From Cadophora sp. MPI-SDFR-AT-0126 (Eukaryota; Ascomycota; Leotiomycetes; Helotiales; Ploettnerulaceae), in the NCBI GenBank assembly GCA_020747065.1, contig JAGMVK010000002.1, positions 3,882,002-3,946,001 on the forward strand: a stretch of DNA of 64,000 bases, given 5' to 3'. Position numbers and translations under genes: made by a program. The notes beneath the pieces were generated by a model. It made no database searches, was not told where the DNA came from, and worked only from the letters and a program-made list of their open reading frames with translations. The stretch's first letter is position 1. Each line of letters opens with the position of its first letter. Positions 1 to 12,015 of the stretch are shown piece by piece.

Positions 1-1165
1 CCTTTGCTCTGCCTTTCCCCTTATCGACGACAGAAGGCGTTCCAGGGTCAGATGTGAAGGCAGGTTCCGTACCCTCGGGTCCACTTGAGTTATTTGTCTC
101 AGAAGCTCTCAATGAGCCTGGCGACATAGACCGGCCAAGAGAATGCTTGAGAAGCTTGTGTCTTACAAGTACATCGTTTGTTGCGGACCTAGAGGGACAT
201 TCTTCCACAGAGCAGATGAAAGGCCGCGTGTGCTGGTTGACGTGTGTTCTATTGCTGTATGTTAGATATTTCTTCCCAAGTAGAACGTAAGAGAGGAGCA
301 GGGACTGAGGAATCACATAATGCCAATTTTAACGGATCCTGAAAGTTTTCTCATTGCTGCATCCGAAGCCAACGCATGTGTAATTTCCTTTCGCGTCTCG
401 AGGAGGACTTTCTAGCTGTTGTAGTGCTACCATTGACCCTCGTAAAGTCTGCCCTGAGAACTGTGGCTGTGAACTGCTACGACTCACTGCAGCTGGAGGA
501 TACGGTGCTGAATGGCGTTTATGATTTTCGGAACCTGCCTGTTGGTTGGCACTTGGCATCTGTGTCCGAAAATCTCCAATGGTGTCGTTGAGCATGACCT
601 GATCAACGTTCTCGATTCGAGTCAAGCCATTTAAAGAGTATTCAAAATCTGATCCAGTGTTCCTTGGTAAGTCGACGGCTGCCGATGACGGAAGTGGAGC
701 GAGGATCTCTTGATCAAATAGTTCTCCAGCAAAATCATTGTTCATGCCGTAGTTGCTATAATCCGTGGGAAGATGTGGTATAACTTGGCTTCCGATGTTG
801 TGCCGAAAATGATCATAATTCTGGGGAACAGATTCCAAATCTGGGTTCAGGGGAAATTCTATAATATCATGTCAGTGCTCAGGAACCTCAGTGCCAATCG
901 ATGTCATCGGCTTTGTGGGAACAGCCACGCCTGTCATTCGCCAAGATAACCCTCGAAATGGACATCGAGATGGCTGGCATCGTTCATGGGGACAGCAAAC
1001 ATCCAAAAGACGCCCCATAATATCATCAGTGATGGCCATATTGCCCAGGGCATCGTTGTGCATTTTGGCCGGCGACGATTTGGAAAACCTCCGAATTTGC
1101 TGCAATTTATCAAGAATTGTAGTAATCTCAGTAAGAGTAATATGAGGAATCGAAGATATTGCCAT
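1..1165 (-). CDS. C2H2 zinc-finger protein, partial (runs off left edge)
   Basis: Probable C2H2-type transcription factor on the minus strand. The main exon (838-329) encodes a Ser/Pro-rich stretch and ends in a finger start (YTCVGFGCSNEKTF). After a probable intron, the minus reading at about 290-1 continues with HVNQHTRPFICSVEECPSRS and VLVRHKLLKH, which are the C-x4-C...H-x4-H parts of C2H2 fingers, followed by a Ser/Pro-rich tail that leaves the window. An upstream reading (1165-872) contains a CCPHERC patch and is probably an earlier exon. The 3' end is missing and I could not fix the splice phases at 872/838 and at 329, so it may be damaged. DNA binding is inferred from the finger pattern only. 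The start is uncertain. Confidence 0.5.
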
Positions 1166-1508
1166 CGAAGAAGCAACTTTTTTTCTTCATCTTTTCTTGT
1201 CTTGCTTCAGGCCAATCTGGGTGGCTTGTCAGTGAATGCTCCCGCGATGCAGCAGACTACTGAGAAACCTACAGTTGAAGCATGAAGAAAGGCTTGCAAA
1301 ATTCCACGACCAGGATGACCAGGATGACCAGGGCTCCGTTTTGGCCTCATAAGGTGGTGGCTGACTCCGCTGATGTTCAAACCATCGCTCATCGGCATCC
1401 AAAAACTGGGATCGCGCTTCCCTCAGAGTTGCATTCATAACCGAGAAAGATATTTTCTCAATAGAATGGGATTGGTAATTTTCAAAATAAGATCTTGCTG
1501 TTACAATA

Positions 1509-2282
1509 ACGTCCCACCCCACCCTTCCGACCACCCTTTTACACCAAAAACAGCGTTTTTGAGGTATTAATATCTTTACAACGAATTAATAAAACTTTAT
1601 AATTTTTTTATATTTATATTTATTAGCTCTTACAGACTAACTTCACAAGAGCAAATGTAATTTGAATCATAAATTATTACATAATATTAAATTTAAGTTT
1701 TTACATACAAAAAACGTCAAAAATCACTTACTAATAACTTCTTGAATAATTAATATAATTATAAAAAAAATTAAAACACATGAAGATTAGATAGGGATCT
1801 TGAAGTTTTAAAAGTTTTAAAGTAAATGTATTAGTAGTTACTTTTTTATTAAGTAATTAATTTCTCTCATACAAATTTTTTGTATGGTGCTTTATATTTT
1901 ACTTAATTATAAAACTATTACTAATGGAATTAAGTTCAAACTTACAAATCCTAAAGTATTATATGAAATATAGTTTTATTTCAAGTTTCAAGTCCTTATA
2001 TTAATAATAAAGAAAGTTATTAACAAAATAAGAAAAATCATTTTTACACCAAATTTGTATAAGAGAAACTTTTGAACTTCAAATACTTAGTTTGTAATAT
2101 GACGTAATATGAAATAATTAAAATTATTATTATCTAAAAGACCTTATAAAAAATGTTCTAAACCTTGAATTTTAGCTTATTTCATTAATAAATGATAAAG
2201 ATATCAATTATTCAAAGTGATGAGTTTTGGTGTAAAAGGGTGGTCGGAATGAGGGGGTGGTCGGAAGGGTGGGGTGGGACGT
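1509..2282. mobile_element. TA-flanked MITE / non-autonomous DNA transposon
   Basis: Inverted ends begin ACGTCCCACCCCACCC and are flanked by TA on both sides (1507-1508 and 2283-2284), as in Tc1/mariner/Fot1-type elements. The outer arms read through TTCCGACCACCC to TTTTACACCAAAA on both ends, and weaker inverted similarity continues inwards for about 60 bp. The right end carries an extra partial copy of the GGTGGTCGG motif. The interior is very AT-rich with no open reading frame, consistent with RIP or with a MITE. No transposase is present, so it must have moved in trans. Confidence 0.8.
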
Positions 2283-2289
2283 TATTGAC

Positions 2290-4440
2290 GGTCAGACGTT
2301 GCCGGGTAATCTACATATAATACTGTATGAATGTGAAATGTAATGTCCAACCTGCACCTCGAAAGTTTTGCAAAGTTTCCACGTCACTTCAATGCACTGC
2401 AAATTACTGCAAAAGCCCAGGTGGACAAACCGGGCGTCTGTTTTTTGCAGTGCATATGCGAGGCGGGAAAGCTGACGAATGAGCGCCAGGTTTCACTCGG
2501 TGAGTAACTTCGGGTGTAAGGCTGCGTACCCGCCATATCGCCATAACTGTAGTATGTGCTCCTTGTGGTTTGACTGATTCTTGTGTCGGCGGCTCAAGAC
2601 ACACTAGTCCCTGTATACCACAGGTCCACAAGATTGGCGATACATATTCAGCAACGTGGCTACGCTGTGAAGCCCAGTTTAAAGTCCTGAATTAGTTTGA
2701 ACAGCGCAAAGAGTTTGGGTCTCAGATCCAGCCGGACGAGGCACATTTTCACTCCTCTTCTCCAGCCTTCTTACATTAGGGCTGTGTGTCTGGTTTGCGA
2801 TGCATCTTAATATTCTTTCACACGATAAACAGCTAGCATAAAGCTGGATGAAGAACTTCAAGTGGGGCTTGATAGGTGTTTTTGCTTCAGAACTTATCGT
2901 ATTCGCGGCCTGGAGATAGTATAATTCAGCAAAAGCGCTGCATGCTGAGATACAAGGATACTTGAATACGGAGCACCTGAAGCCGCGAAAGGACCAGGGA
3001 GATGGTAAATCCAAGGTAAATCTGCTGAACGATATTAGCTAGAGCTATTTGTATATATGCTTACTATCGTTTAAGGCCGAGTACAAGCCAGTAGATCGGA
3101 GAGTATCGAACAATCACACTCGTGGACGATAGTGCACAGCTTTTACGCCGGAATGGAAGAGTTCACTGCCGAACTAGACGTCTCTTTTGCAAATAGAGGC
3201 CTGAGTAAGCGTTTGACGCTGTCAGCACGCGGAGTTGCTTTCCTGGCAAGATGCGGCCATCTTCCTAATATAAATAAGGATGATATTAAGGATAAGAGCA
3301 AGGCAGATGGTCTCTCAAAATCCTTAGTCTGTGTTTAAGCCGGACAGATAGTAGTGCAAGTTATTAAACGACTTGCACTTCGTTTGCCCGTAACATTATT
3401 AGAAGTCAACATCTTAAGACATGTTCTTTGTGCTCTTGTTATCTACTTATTATAATGGCATAAACCGCGGTTAGTACATGAACCCACGAAACTGAAAAGC
3501 GATTAAGTAACACCCATATGTGCTTACATGTATATAAGCAGCTAAGTTAGTAGCTGGAGAAGTTCTCACGCAGGGATACTTCGGCGGACTTAGATCGATC
3601 CCGAATTATCTGCCCTCGCATTCTTTACGACTCAAGCCTAAAGTGAACTTGATGCTATAAAAGAGAAGAAGTCTACTGTTGCAAATATGCATCAGTATGC
3701 TTCTAGCTATAGATCTATTGATCTGTCGGACGTGGGTGACGAGGTTCCTGCTAGCAATAACAATTTGGGCTACTTTAGCCCTCATCCCTTTCCTTTAAAT
3801 CCGACGGGAAGCTTGCATTTTCAAGCACAGCGGAACAGGCTAAAATTCCAGGCACAACGCAGCTCACCCGATGGCGTTTGGCTGCTGATGCTATACGAAT
3901 GTACCCTACCATAAGACAACGTTTCGCTGCGAGTGTGACGGTACAAGAGCATGAACGTGGTCGAATGCGACTTGGGTAAAATGATTGTTTACAAGGAAGA
4001 AAGAGATTCGTAAGGAAATCTCTGACTTAAGCTATTTACACAATATTCATAAAGTGAGACTATTCACAAAATATGAACGTCACCTGATCATTCCCTCACA
4101 GCGAGCCACAGTCCAGAGGCCAGAAAAGATGGGTGTAACTAGCTGGAGCTAGTAATTAAGGAACTTGTGACGAAGTCAGCTAGTAACTAGCCAGGTAAGG
4201 ACCTCTTGCGTGGAACAGGAGGTCTCATCATAGGAATAGTGCTATAGTTTGCTAGTATGGCCTACGGAAGTCTAAATACCGGTATTGCTGCTTAGAACGA
4301 TTACTTTCCATCGACCTTCGACAACGACTTGGTGGCTGTTGAATGAATCTTAGATCCCGTGGATGGAAGATTGTGTAATTAGTTCAGTTTAGCTAGAAGT
4401 GGGGCTACATGGGCCAGCGGCCCTGAACAGCCAACTGGAA
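2290..4440. other. no gene recognised
   Basis: Mixed-composition sequence with only short open frames that match nothing I know. A 14-bp inverted repeat links 4319-4332 with 4464-4477. Part of the 5' region of the broken DUF3723 gene may once have lain here, but no convincing coding remains are visible. Confidence 0.5.
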
Positions 4441-4500
4441 TTCATCATCATCATCAACAGCCCCCAAGTCGTTGTCGGGCTCCTTTACTCTGTTCGTCCC

Positions 4501-5610
4501 TTATGCCCCAAACCGCTGGGAATTTTGTAAAAGTGATGCTAGAGAATGCGGGCCTAGCCTCTCTGTTTTCAACGCAAATTTAATCACGGTTCTAACCACC
4601 GTCAAGTTTGGTTTCCACTTGTCAATCGGTCCACCAAGGCTCGACCCATCAGGATTTAGGAGGGAAGATCTCCCTCCTAACATGTATGACAGATCACCAT
4701 AACGTCGCTTCCTTTCCATGATCATGTCTCCCCGCAGGTGTTGATATCGTCGACAGTGGAAGAGGAAATGTCGCGTGTCTTCCCTCCCCTGACCGCACTC
4801 ACATTGATCAGTCTCCGCAACCCTAATCCTCGCTAGGAAGCCTCGAAGTTTAGAGTGTCCAGTACGCAATTGTGATAGTACTTGAGATTCCGCTCTTGAG
4901 AGTATGTCGTAAAAGAGCCTGACGTGCTTTCCCAGCAATGCTGCGTCGATCATTTTGAGGTGTCTGCCTGTGGTCCATTCACTGATTGGTCTCGCGATCT
5001 GTTGAGCCCGGTTGACCCTCCCTGCTACAACCGACCTGAACTGGCCCTGGAACCATGGCAAAGTCGCAACCCGACTCCCGGGACTTGTGGTTGTGGCCGC
5101 CAGCTTATCAGCCGCCTCGTTACCTGGAACCCCGGCGTGGCTTGGGATCCACGCCAGCCGGATATATTTCCCACTCTCTTCCCGGTTCCATATGGTTCTA
5201 GCAATATGTCGAATGAATGCCTGGCCGCTCTGGTGTCTTGGCTTGGCGATGGCTTGGAGAGCTGACATGTTGTCCGAGTAAATGGTAACCCTTCGCGACT
5301 CCGCGACAGCGTTGAGTATCACATTCGCCCAGTCCACTGCCTCCATGATGGCCCCCAGCTCTACTATATACACATTCACTCCATTATCTGTACCGATTGT
5401 GCGCTGTACGTGGGTTTTTACAGCATTGTCCACCCATACCACCACGCTATAACCGACCTTGCCGTTTTTCATTGATCCGTCGGTGAATATCTGTACTTCT
5501 GTCTCCTCTGGATTGAGGCATTTCTCTACGGCTTCCTCCCTGTCCCGTGTGATGTCGACCATCCGTTCCAGTGATGGTTCCCATGGGGGAACCCAATCCG
5601 TTGATGATGT
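4501..5610 (-). pseudogene. LINE ORF2 C-terminal fragment: RNase H plus zinc-binding domain
   Basis: This is the C-terminal part of a LINE ORF2 polyprotein. The open frame extends upstream of the first Met (5562) through a PPW-E-PSLER segment to an in-frame TGA near 5610. The RNase H catalytic set is visible: D in FTDGS, E in VELGAIMEA, D in YSDNMSAL and the H...D of WIPSHAGVPGNEAAD. Behind it comes a CECG...TRHFLFHC zinc-binding motif typical of Tad/I-clade elements. No reverse transcriptase FADD motif or endonuclease precedes it. The stretch is probably not expressed alone. It lies antiparallel to, and probably inside, the DUF3723 gene. Confidence 0.88.
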
Positions 5611-5980
5611 TCATTTACGCCCGAGATAGGGCGAAGCCCATAGGCAGCTATCGAAGATCCGCTACGCCTACTCTAGCTACGTCCAAACTCGGTTCTGAGC
5701 CCAAAAACAGCAATATCTAAATAAACTCTCCAAACTGTTCTCTATAAGCGTTCTCTATTCCGTAAAAATTGTCTTACCTATCCTATCCCCATTCTATAGC
5801 CCGTAGCCCAGAGACAACGAAGACCTCTCTCTTGCACCTAATAATCCTCTACAAATGTTGAGTCGATGCAAAGTAAATCATCCTATAATAGACCGAAATA
5901 GCTAACCACCTAGATGCCGGCAACTGCATGCGGTGGTAGAGGGATTGTGCTGGATTGAAAATAGGCTGGAATAGATCGCA

Positions 5981-7162
5981 TTAGTCGTACGAATGTAATG
6001 GTAATGGTCGTAACTTGGCAAGCTCTCGTCGGTATACTGGACACCCTGGGTCAGTAGCCTTGTGGGCACCCTTTCCTCCACACGGTGCACACTTAAAAGT
6101 CGTCGAGGTGCATGTCGATGCCGAATGCCCTGGGAGTGCACACTGTCCACAGATTGGAGCCGGCGCTCGGCAACGGTAGTGTAAATGTCCGTAAAGATGG
6201 CAGCGATAACAGCGTGCAGGCTGACGGCCTATAACAAACGGACGAGTATATGCGCACTCTCCGTTTGCCATAGTAACCGTCATCTTTGCAAGAAGCCTAT
6301 CAACCTCCTCCTTCGTGTCCAAAAACACAACCATCGAGCGATACTCCTCGTCAATCGACACATTCCCAAGCCATCGCATCTTGTGAACCTTGACCCCATT
6401 CAGTTGACCGAAAATTGAACAACCTATCTCGTCCATTGCCACCTCGTGATATGCCCTGTCAACCCTCATTGGATACCATTGCTCTCCGTACAACGTTCCC
6501 CTATCAAAGTGTGTCCTAACCCAAGTGTCATCCCTCCGTACGTTGTCGATATCCTTGCCTTGGAAAAGTCGGTACCGCCCATTCCCCTTTGAATTGACTC
6601 CCAAGCATGTTATACCCCTCTCTTTCAAAGCCTTATTCACACGTCTACGCACAGCGCCTGCGTTTCCCTCCTTGATCTCCGGGATCGCCACTCGACTAAG
6701 GTCGAGTCCAACCCCCGGAATCTGACCTGGGGCTATCGATAGCGGTGGAGACGATGGAGGCGATGGTGGAGGTGGAGGACCCGTCGGGGGAGGTGTATTG
6801 ATTCGTGGGAAAAGCTCGTTTCGTATGAACTCTTCCAAGGACTCGATGCGCTTCTCTGCCCTTTCTGCTCGGTACTCCGCGGCTAAGAGGGCGGATTCGA
6901 CACGCGTAAGGAGGGCCTTGACTTGTGCCCACTGGTCGGTATCCACTGGCGTCGGTGCTGTCTGAGACGTTGTGGCCTTCGTAGAGTTGGCGCGCTTCGC
7001 ACGGGGTGGTGAGTTGGGCTCGAATGGCTGCGTGCGCTTCAGAGGCCGCCCCCGAGTGCTCGTAGTTTGGACCGTAATCGAGTCACCACCATCAGATTCG
7101 TCGAGCAACTCGAACGAATTGCCCTTCCGGCTGTTCACGTTGTTCTTGCTGTTCTTTGGCAT
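5981..7162 (-). CDS. LINE ORF1 (gag-like, CCHC zinc knuckles)
   Basis: A 393-residue ORF1 protein of a Tad-like LINE, which would bind element RNA in a ribonucleoprotein particle. Order of parts: a basic, Ser/Thr-rich N-terminus; a coiled coil around residues 80-115 (VESALLAAEYRAERAEKRI); a Pro-rich linker (PPPTGPPPPPSPP); a central RNA-binding-like region; then three Cys/His knuckles near the C-terminus (CYRCHLYGHLHYRC, CGQCALPGHSASTC, and a third CxxC...H...C). It is uninterrupted from Met to stop, unlike ORF2, so loss of the element was by internal deletion rather than by RIP. The start is the first Met of the frame and lies close to the element's 5' edge. Confidence 0.88.
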   Translation of the reverse strand: MPKNSKNNVNSRKGNSFELLDESDGGDSITVQTTSTRGRPLKRTQPFEPNSPPRAKRANSTKATTSQTAPTPVDTDQWAQVKALLTRVESALLAAEYRAERAEKRIESLEEFIRNELFPRINTPPPTGPPPPPSPPSSPPLSIAPGQIPGVGLDLSRVAIPEIKEGNAGAVRRRVNKALKERGITCLGVNSKGNGRYRLFQGKDIDNVRRDDTWVRTHFDRGTLYGEQWYPMRVDRAYHEVAMDEIGCSIFGQLNGVKVHKMRWLGNVSIDEEYRSMVVFLDTKEEVDRLLAKMTVTMANGECAYTRPFVIGRQPARCYRCHLYGHLHYRCRAPAPICGQCALPGHSASTCTSTTFKCAPCGGKGAHKATDPGCPVYRRELAKLRPLPLHSYD

Positions 7163-7626
7163 CCTTCTCGATCGGTCTCAACTTGCTAGGGTGACTCTGG
7201 GGTCTCGGCTGAGAGGCTGCTGAATAATCATGATAGCCCCCACCCAATTCTTAAATTTCCTGCGGGATTCCAACTCCATTGGGCAGCACCGCATTCAGGT
7301 CGCGCGCGAGATTCTCACCCCAAGAGAAAGATAGTGGACGGTAGATCTCTACCTCGCCGGTACGTGCATTCCCCTGAGTCGACATTGCCCTGAACTAACA
7401 CAATCATGCAGATGCCGACCATAGACTCAAGACCGCCCTGATCGAGGAGTACGCGAACGAGAAGCCGCCAACTGCTGGCGAGATCTACTGCAAGATCTCG
7501 AAGTACCGACGAGAGCGAGATTTGTATTCGGAAAGGAGGTGGTGGAGTCATCTGTCGAAGCATGAGACGCGATGTCTGAACGGGCTCTTTCGACACCGTG
7601 AGCTCCATACGGGATTCGATGATCTC

Positions 7627-10600
7627 TAGGGGTGATAAATGAAGGCGAATTTTTTGAAGATTTTGAATAAAGGACGAATCAAATGAATCGAATTTTTGGG
7701 ATCTTGATTCAAAATCTTCAAACCCTGATTGGCCCGATTCAAGTGGGGTTTTGACTAATTCGGGCTATTTATGAATGGGTTGAAGGAATCCTGAATGATT
7801 AATAAATTACAGTATTAAGTGACTGCAAAGATACCTCTAAAACGCCAAACACCCATAGTATATAGCCTTCGGAGAAGTACCTTGATAATCCTGAACATTA
7901 CAAAAAATGACATAAAATACTGGTCCGCTTGCCCTAGGCAAATCGACCGAATAAGCACTTTTCAAAGCTCTGTCGAATCCTCAAAATCTGTCGGTATACC
8001 GCGTTCAAGTCCGCTATTGTACACGCTTGCAGAGCCTTAATCTTCCGAGATCTCCATTGTATCTAGACTAGGGGTTAATACCGTAGACTCATCGGCTTAG
8101 GAGGCAGAAGGCTAGGTGGGAGCTTCCGCAGGAGCAGGAGGTTAAGGAGGATTCTCGCCTATACGTAGATTAGCATATACACATACAATGAGGATATATT
8201 CATACCATCTACCAACTTGCCCGGAATGTGGTCTAGTCTCTAAAGAATACTATTGGCGAAGGGTAGGATATCGTACTCCCTAGCCGCCTCGATCAACTTC
8301 TGATCGATCTCATCTTCCTAAGTATAAGCACTCCTTAAAAGTGTTAATACTCGCACTGTATCTGCCTTTAAAGCGTGACGGCGGATACTAAATTCGTCTC
8401 TATAACCACTAAAGAGGCGTTCTACGTTAACTTCGGAGCCAGAGACAGAGAGAAGATCACGCGCCGCCGCAGCTAAAAGTGGCTACTCGTCCTTATGTTC
8501 TTTCCATTACTTCCGTAAGAAGTCTGGAGACTTTGCAATAGACTTGTCGAACTCTGTTCGCGGAGTTGCAAACTAGTGTTTAAGCTCCGAAGTAGGGATC
8601 GCCGCGCCGGCATCCGCCTCCTTCGCCTTCTTCATTTGGATAGCTTTCCATTGCGTAATAGAGACTCCTTGAGGGCGCTCGGCCGGTCTAGATTAGCTCG
8701 GAGTTAAGCTTGTGATATTCAACGTTACTAGCTCCGGCTACTCTGTTTTGAAATACTTCTTGACTTTAGCTATAATCTCGGAGTATTGATCCGGTATTAT
8801 CATCTCTAATTAGTGAGTTTTATAACGCGGATCTAGGATATGAGCTGCGAATAGCATTATTTGATTATCAAGCTTCTTTATATATGTAACGTGTTTTGCT
8901 TTGCCCTTTGAGAACGCGTTTTGAATGGATATATTAAGGGCTGTAAAGTCGCTAACCCCTTCGATTACATTATCAAGGAGAGCCTCTAAATCCCAATAGA
9001 TATCGAGACTTTGTGAGATCGATGGCATAACTTCGGAGACTTTCAAAGTGTGGTCTTTAAACGGCTTTAGAACCTTCTGTAGTTAATAGAGAGCGATAAT
9101 CTCTTCCGATGAGGGCAGGAGGCACTTGACTTGCGGGTGAGTATTAACGAACTCTGTATACTCGGCTTTAAGCTTAAGGAATTGGTTAATTATATCGTAA
9201 GCTGAATTCCAGCGAGTGTCGATATCGTAAGTTAGCTTCCGATAGTGCGTGCAGGGCATGCTTTTGAAGTCTTACTCCCTAGACCCGGATCTCAATATCC
9301 AGAGATTGAGAAGGCGGATTTTGGCAATCGCACTTCGACTAGAGTCTCCCGGAATAGTGTAATTGTTGCTTTTATTCTCTTTATCCCACTTATTAAGTAT
9401 CTTCTTAGCTTCCTTCGCAGTGCCTGCCTTAAGATCTTGTAAGACGCCCTCATAAATGAGTGAGGTAACGTGAGCTAGACAGCGGATCTAACTCTTCCTG
9501 CCGTGAAAACGTATGCGGGGCCTCCCGATTGGGCTCACTTTATCGTCGAATTTGATCTTGAGAGAATCGTATAGAGACTAATAGAGCGTACTGTTGTTAC
9601 CGGCGTTGTCTCCCGTAATGGCGAGAAGCTTAGGCTTGAGCTTAAGCTCCTTAAGTGTCTTCTCAACTATCTTAGCTAGTTGTTCGCTAGTGTGAGATCC
9701 TTTGAGCTTAATAAACTTAATAACCTCCTCTCTCTCATTAAACTCCGGCGTAATCCAGTGCGTAATAATAGCGAAAATAGGTACCCGATTCGGTACTATC
9801 CAAATATCAAGGGTGAACGAGATAGTAGTGTAATTGTACTTAAGCTTAATTTTTAGCTTCCCCCTGCGTTCGATAAAGTCTGTATATATATGATTGCGTA
9901 AAGTAATACGACTTCTGTAGGCACAGGTTGTATTATGCGCTAAGAATATCTCTTGGAAAGCAGGAGTCTTAATAGCAGAGAAGGGTTGTCGGTGTTTTAC
10001 AAACTAATAGCGGATAGACTCCTTTACCGTGAGTCTTGCTCTCTGCCTAGGTCGACCGCTCCATGCGTCTGCCTCTGTATAATCTCCTCTACTAATAGCG
10101 CGGCCGTACCTATTAATCCGAGCATGGTAGGACTCCTTGGTAATACTGTGGGTTTTTAAATAGTCTCCTATACTAGAGGTAACCCCGCGGCGGTTCGATT
10201 CAAGGACCTGGAATCTCTTCCGAAGAGCATAAGGATTTCGAAGGCACTCTGTATAAGTCTACCGGAACTCTTGGAAGATCTTCGGTCTATCTTTATACTC
10301 TGAGTAAAAGCTTCCGTCTATAGCTTCCCTCTGCATATACTAATAAACGTGGCTGTTCTTATCTCTTTTCTTGCGAACGTACTTTTGTTTATTATCGGCC
10401 CACTTCTTAATAAGTTCGGTTTTCTCTGCGGGCGTTATATAACTACTATTCAATAGTGGCTCTAGTGTATCCGCGTCAAGCATATCATTATCTAACTCAC
10501 AGTCAAGATAGCCCGGAGGCGCGTAGACAATTGTATCTTCGCTAGTTAGAAGAGGAGAGGAAGGAGCGGGAGGAGAAGGAGCGGAGGTAGCAGGAGTCGA

Positions 10601-12015
10601 GGAAGGAGCCGGAGTTATGCTAGGATCAGGACGGACGCGCGAGGGATTCTGAGGGTTGAATTGAGGACGTTCGATGCGGGTATAATTCTGGGATGGCATA
10701 TTACGCCGGGTCCTAGGGGCGAAGAAATTCGCTGCGGCAGATGCTTTTGATTAAGCAGAAGCCATCCTATAATGTTATAATTAGCTATCGGTTTATAAAG
10801 TAATTAAATAAAGAAGAGTAGTTAGAGGAGTAGTAAAGTTTTACCTGCTCTCTGCTGAAGAGCTCGAGAATCGACGCGAAATAGGTAGTCGGAACGACAC
10901 TAAATAAACCATAATAAAGTATAAGGGAGAGTAATTTGAGCGTTAGAAATCAATATTTGATAGACAGCGGCCCTCCGGGCAAAATATTGAGATGCTTCGA
11001 TAATGTGGTAGTATCGAGAGAGGATGAGGAAAGGACGAGTTCACTCGCGTTTCGAGAATTTTAAATTGGTGAGTCGCGCTAGGGAAAGCTGTGTCCTTCA
11101 CCACATTCTATACCTTATAACTTCCCATTTTTCTTAGATACTTAAGAATTAAAATAGGTATTTACGTGTAAATAAGTTGGTGGAAGGCTCTTACTAAGTT
11201 TGGTGCATTTTAATTGAGTTTTGTATTGAAATGAAAGTTGCTTCAAAAAGTGTCTGTATACCTATAAACGGTTTTACTCATTTTCAAGAAGAAAGTTGTT
11301 ATAATACCAAAAAACGTCAGATCGAGCTAGAAATAATTTTCCTCGAAATCCGAAGGTCTGTTTATTAAATATTATGACTGGCAGGGCTATAGCTTTCAAA
11401 CGGCGTAGGGGACGAATTTTTAAATGCTAGGATATGGCTTGCAATAAAAAGATTTTGGCTAAACCTGTAATACTAGAGGCTACCTTGAGTGCTACTATTA
11501 TAAAAAATAGATCGAAGGCTCAATAAAAGTACAAAGAATCACCATATAAATAATTAAAGACTAAAATAAAACGTGCTGTTGTACACAAAGGATCCAAGTA
11601 GCTAAATACGGGGTGGATAAACACTTAACTTATACCCCGCACTGTATATCTCTGAATAACTTTGTCATTTTTGCGATAAATTGAGCTGCAAATACGGCGA
11701 ATGAAAGCTCTCTCTCTATAGGTTATGCTCTAAATACCTTCAAAGTATAGAGGAGTGTTTATGGCTTAATCATTTAGTGATAATTTATTGATGGCGGGGT
11801 AGAATTAATGACGTTCGGCAACCCGATAACACTAAACTTAGCAAACACGTGACGCGGACCGGTATTAGTCCGGCCTTTAAAATCATCCTGAATGAAGCAA
11901 ATGAAGGCTTTTTTTATTTAATTCGATGAAGATGAAGACCTTATTGGCTTCATCTTCATTTAATTCGAAGGTCTCGAGCTCGATTCGACTTCAAAATATT
12001 CAAATATCAGCCCTA
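7627..12015 (-). mobile_element. hAT transposon with perfect 8-bp target duplication
   Basis: A 4389-bp element flanked by ATGATCTC on both sides (7619-7626 and 12016-12023). Its ends are inverted: TAGGGGTGATAAATGAA at the left, and on the opposite strand of the right end TAGGGCTGATATTTGAA. The subterminal regions hold many short GAATC/ATTCG motifs and a hairpin (about 11926-11955). It carries a decayed hAT transposase in minus orientation. An 8-bp duplication and TAGGG ends are diagnostic of the hAT superfamily. Confidence 0.95.
8037..10765 (-). pseudogene. hAT transposase, nonsense-riddled
   Basis: Reading on the minus strand from a Met at 10765, the frame shows a Pro/Ser-rich N-terminus, then YWDLEALLDNVIEGVSDF and IMLFAAHILDPRYKT (around 8810-9046), and near the C-terminus the hAT dimerisation region (SEVNVERLFSGYRDEFSIRRH; about 8340-8480). 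Many in-frame stops sit where Gln or Trp is expected, for example TAG for CAG in the AYT-stop-EDEIDQKLIEAA stretch. That fits RIP-type CpA to TpA change. At least one frame change is also needed between the middle and the C-terminus. It is not functional. Its promoter side is the 1.2-kb AT-rich stretch 10770-12000. Confidence 0.87.

Larger units (their letters stand above)
4456..7233 (-). mobile_element. Tad-like LINE retrotransposon, internally deleted
   Basis: A non-LTR retrotransposon in minus orientation. It keeps ORF1 (gag-like) and the 3' end of ORF2 (RNase H and Zn motif), but the roughly 3 kb that should hold the endonuclease and reverse transcriptase is replaced by about 370 bp (5610-5980). 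AGCCCCCA occurs at both edges (4459-4466 and 7234-7241) and may be the target duplication. A (GAT)n run lies at the 3' edge (4442-4457). The exact edges are tentative. Confidence 0.75.

Noticed and set aside
1308..1334. GACCAGGATG triple tandem repeat as a minisatellite array
   Set aside because: Only three short units, probably a low-complexity Trp/Ser stretch or chance.
4319..4477. 14-bp inverted repeat as ends of a small transposon
   Set aside because: No target duplication, and one arm lies in or beside the LINE 3' edge; more likely chance or a LINE-end relic.
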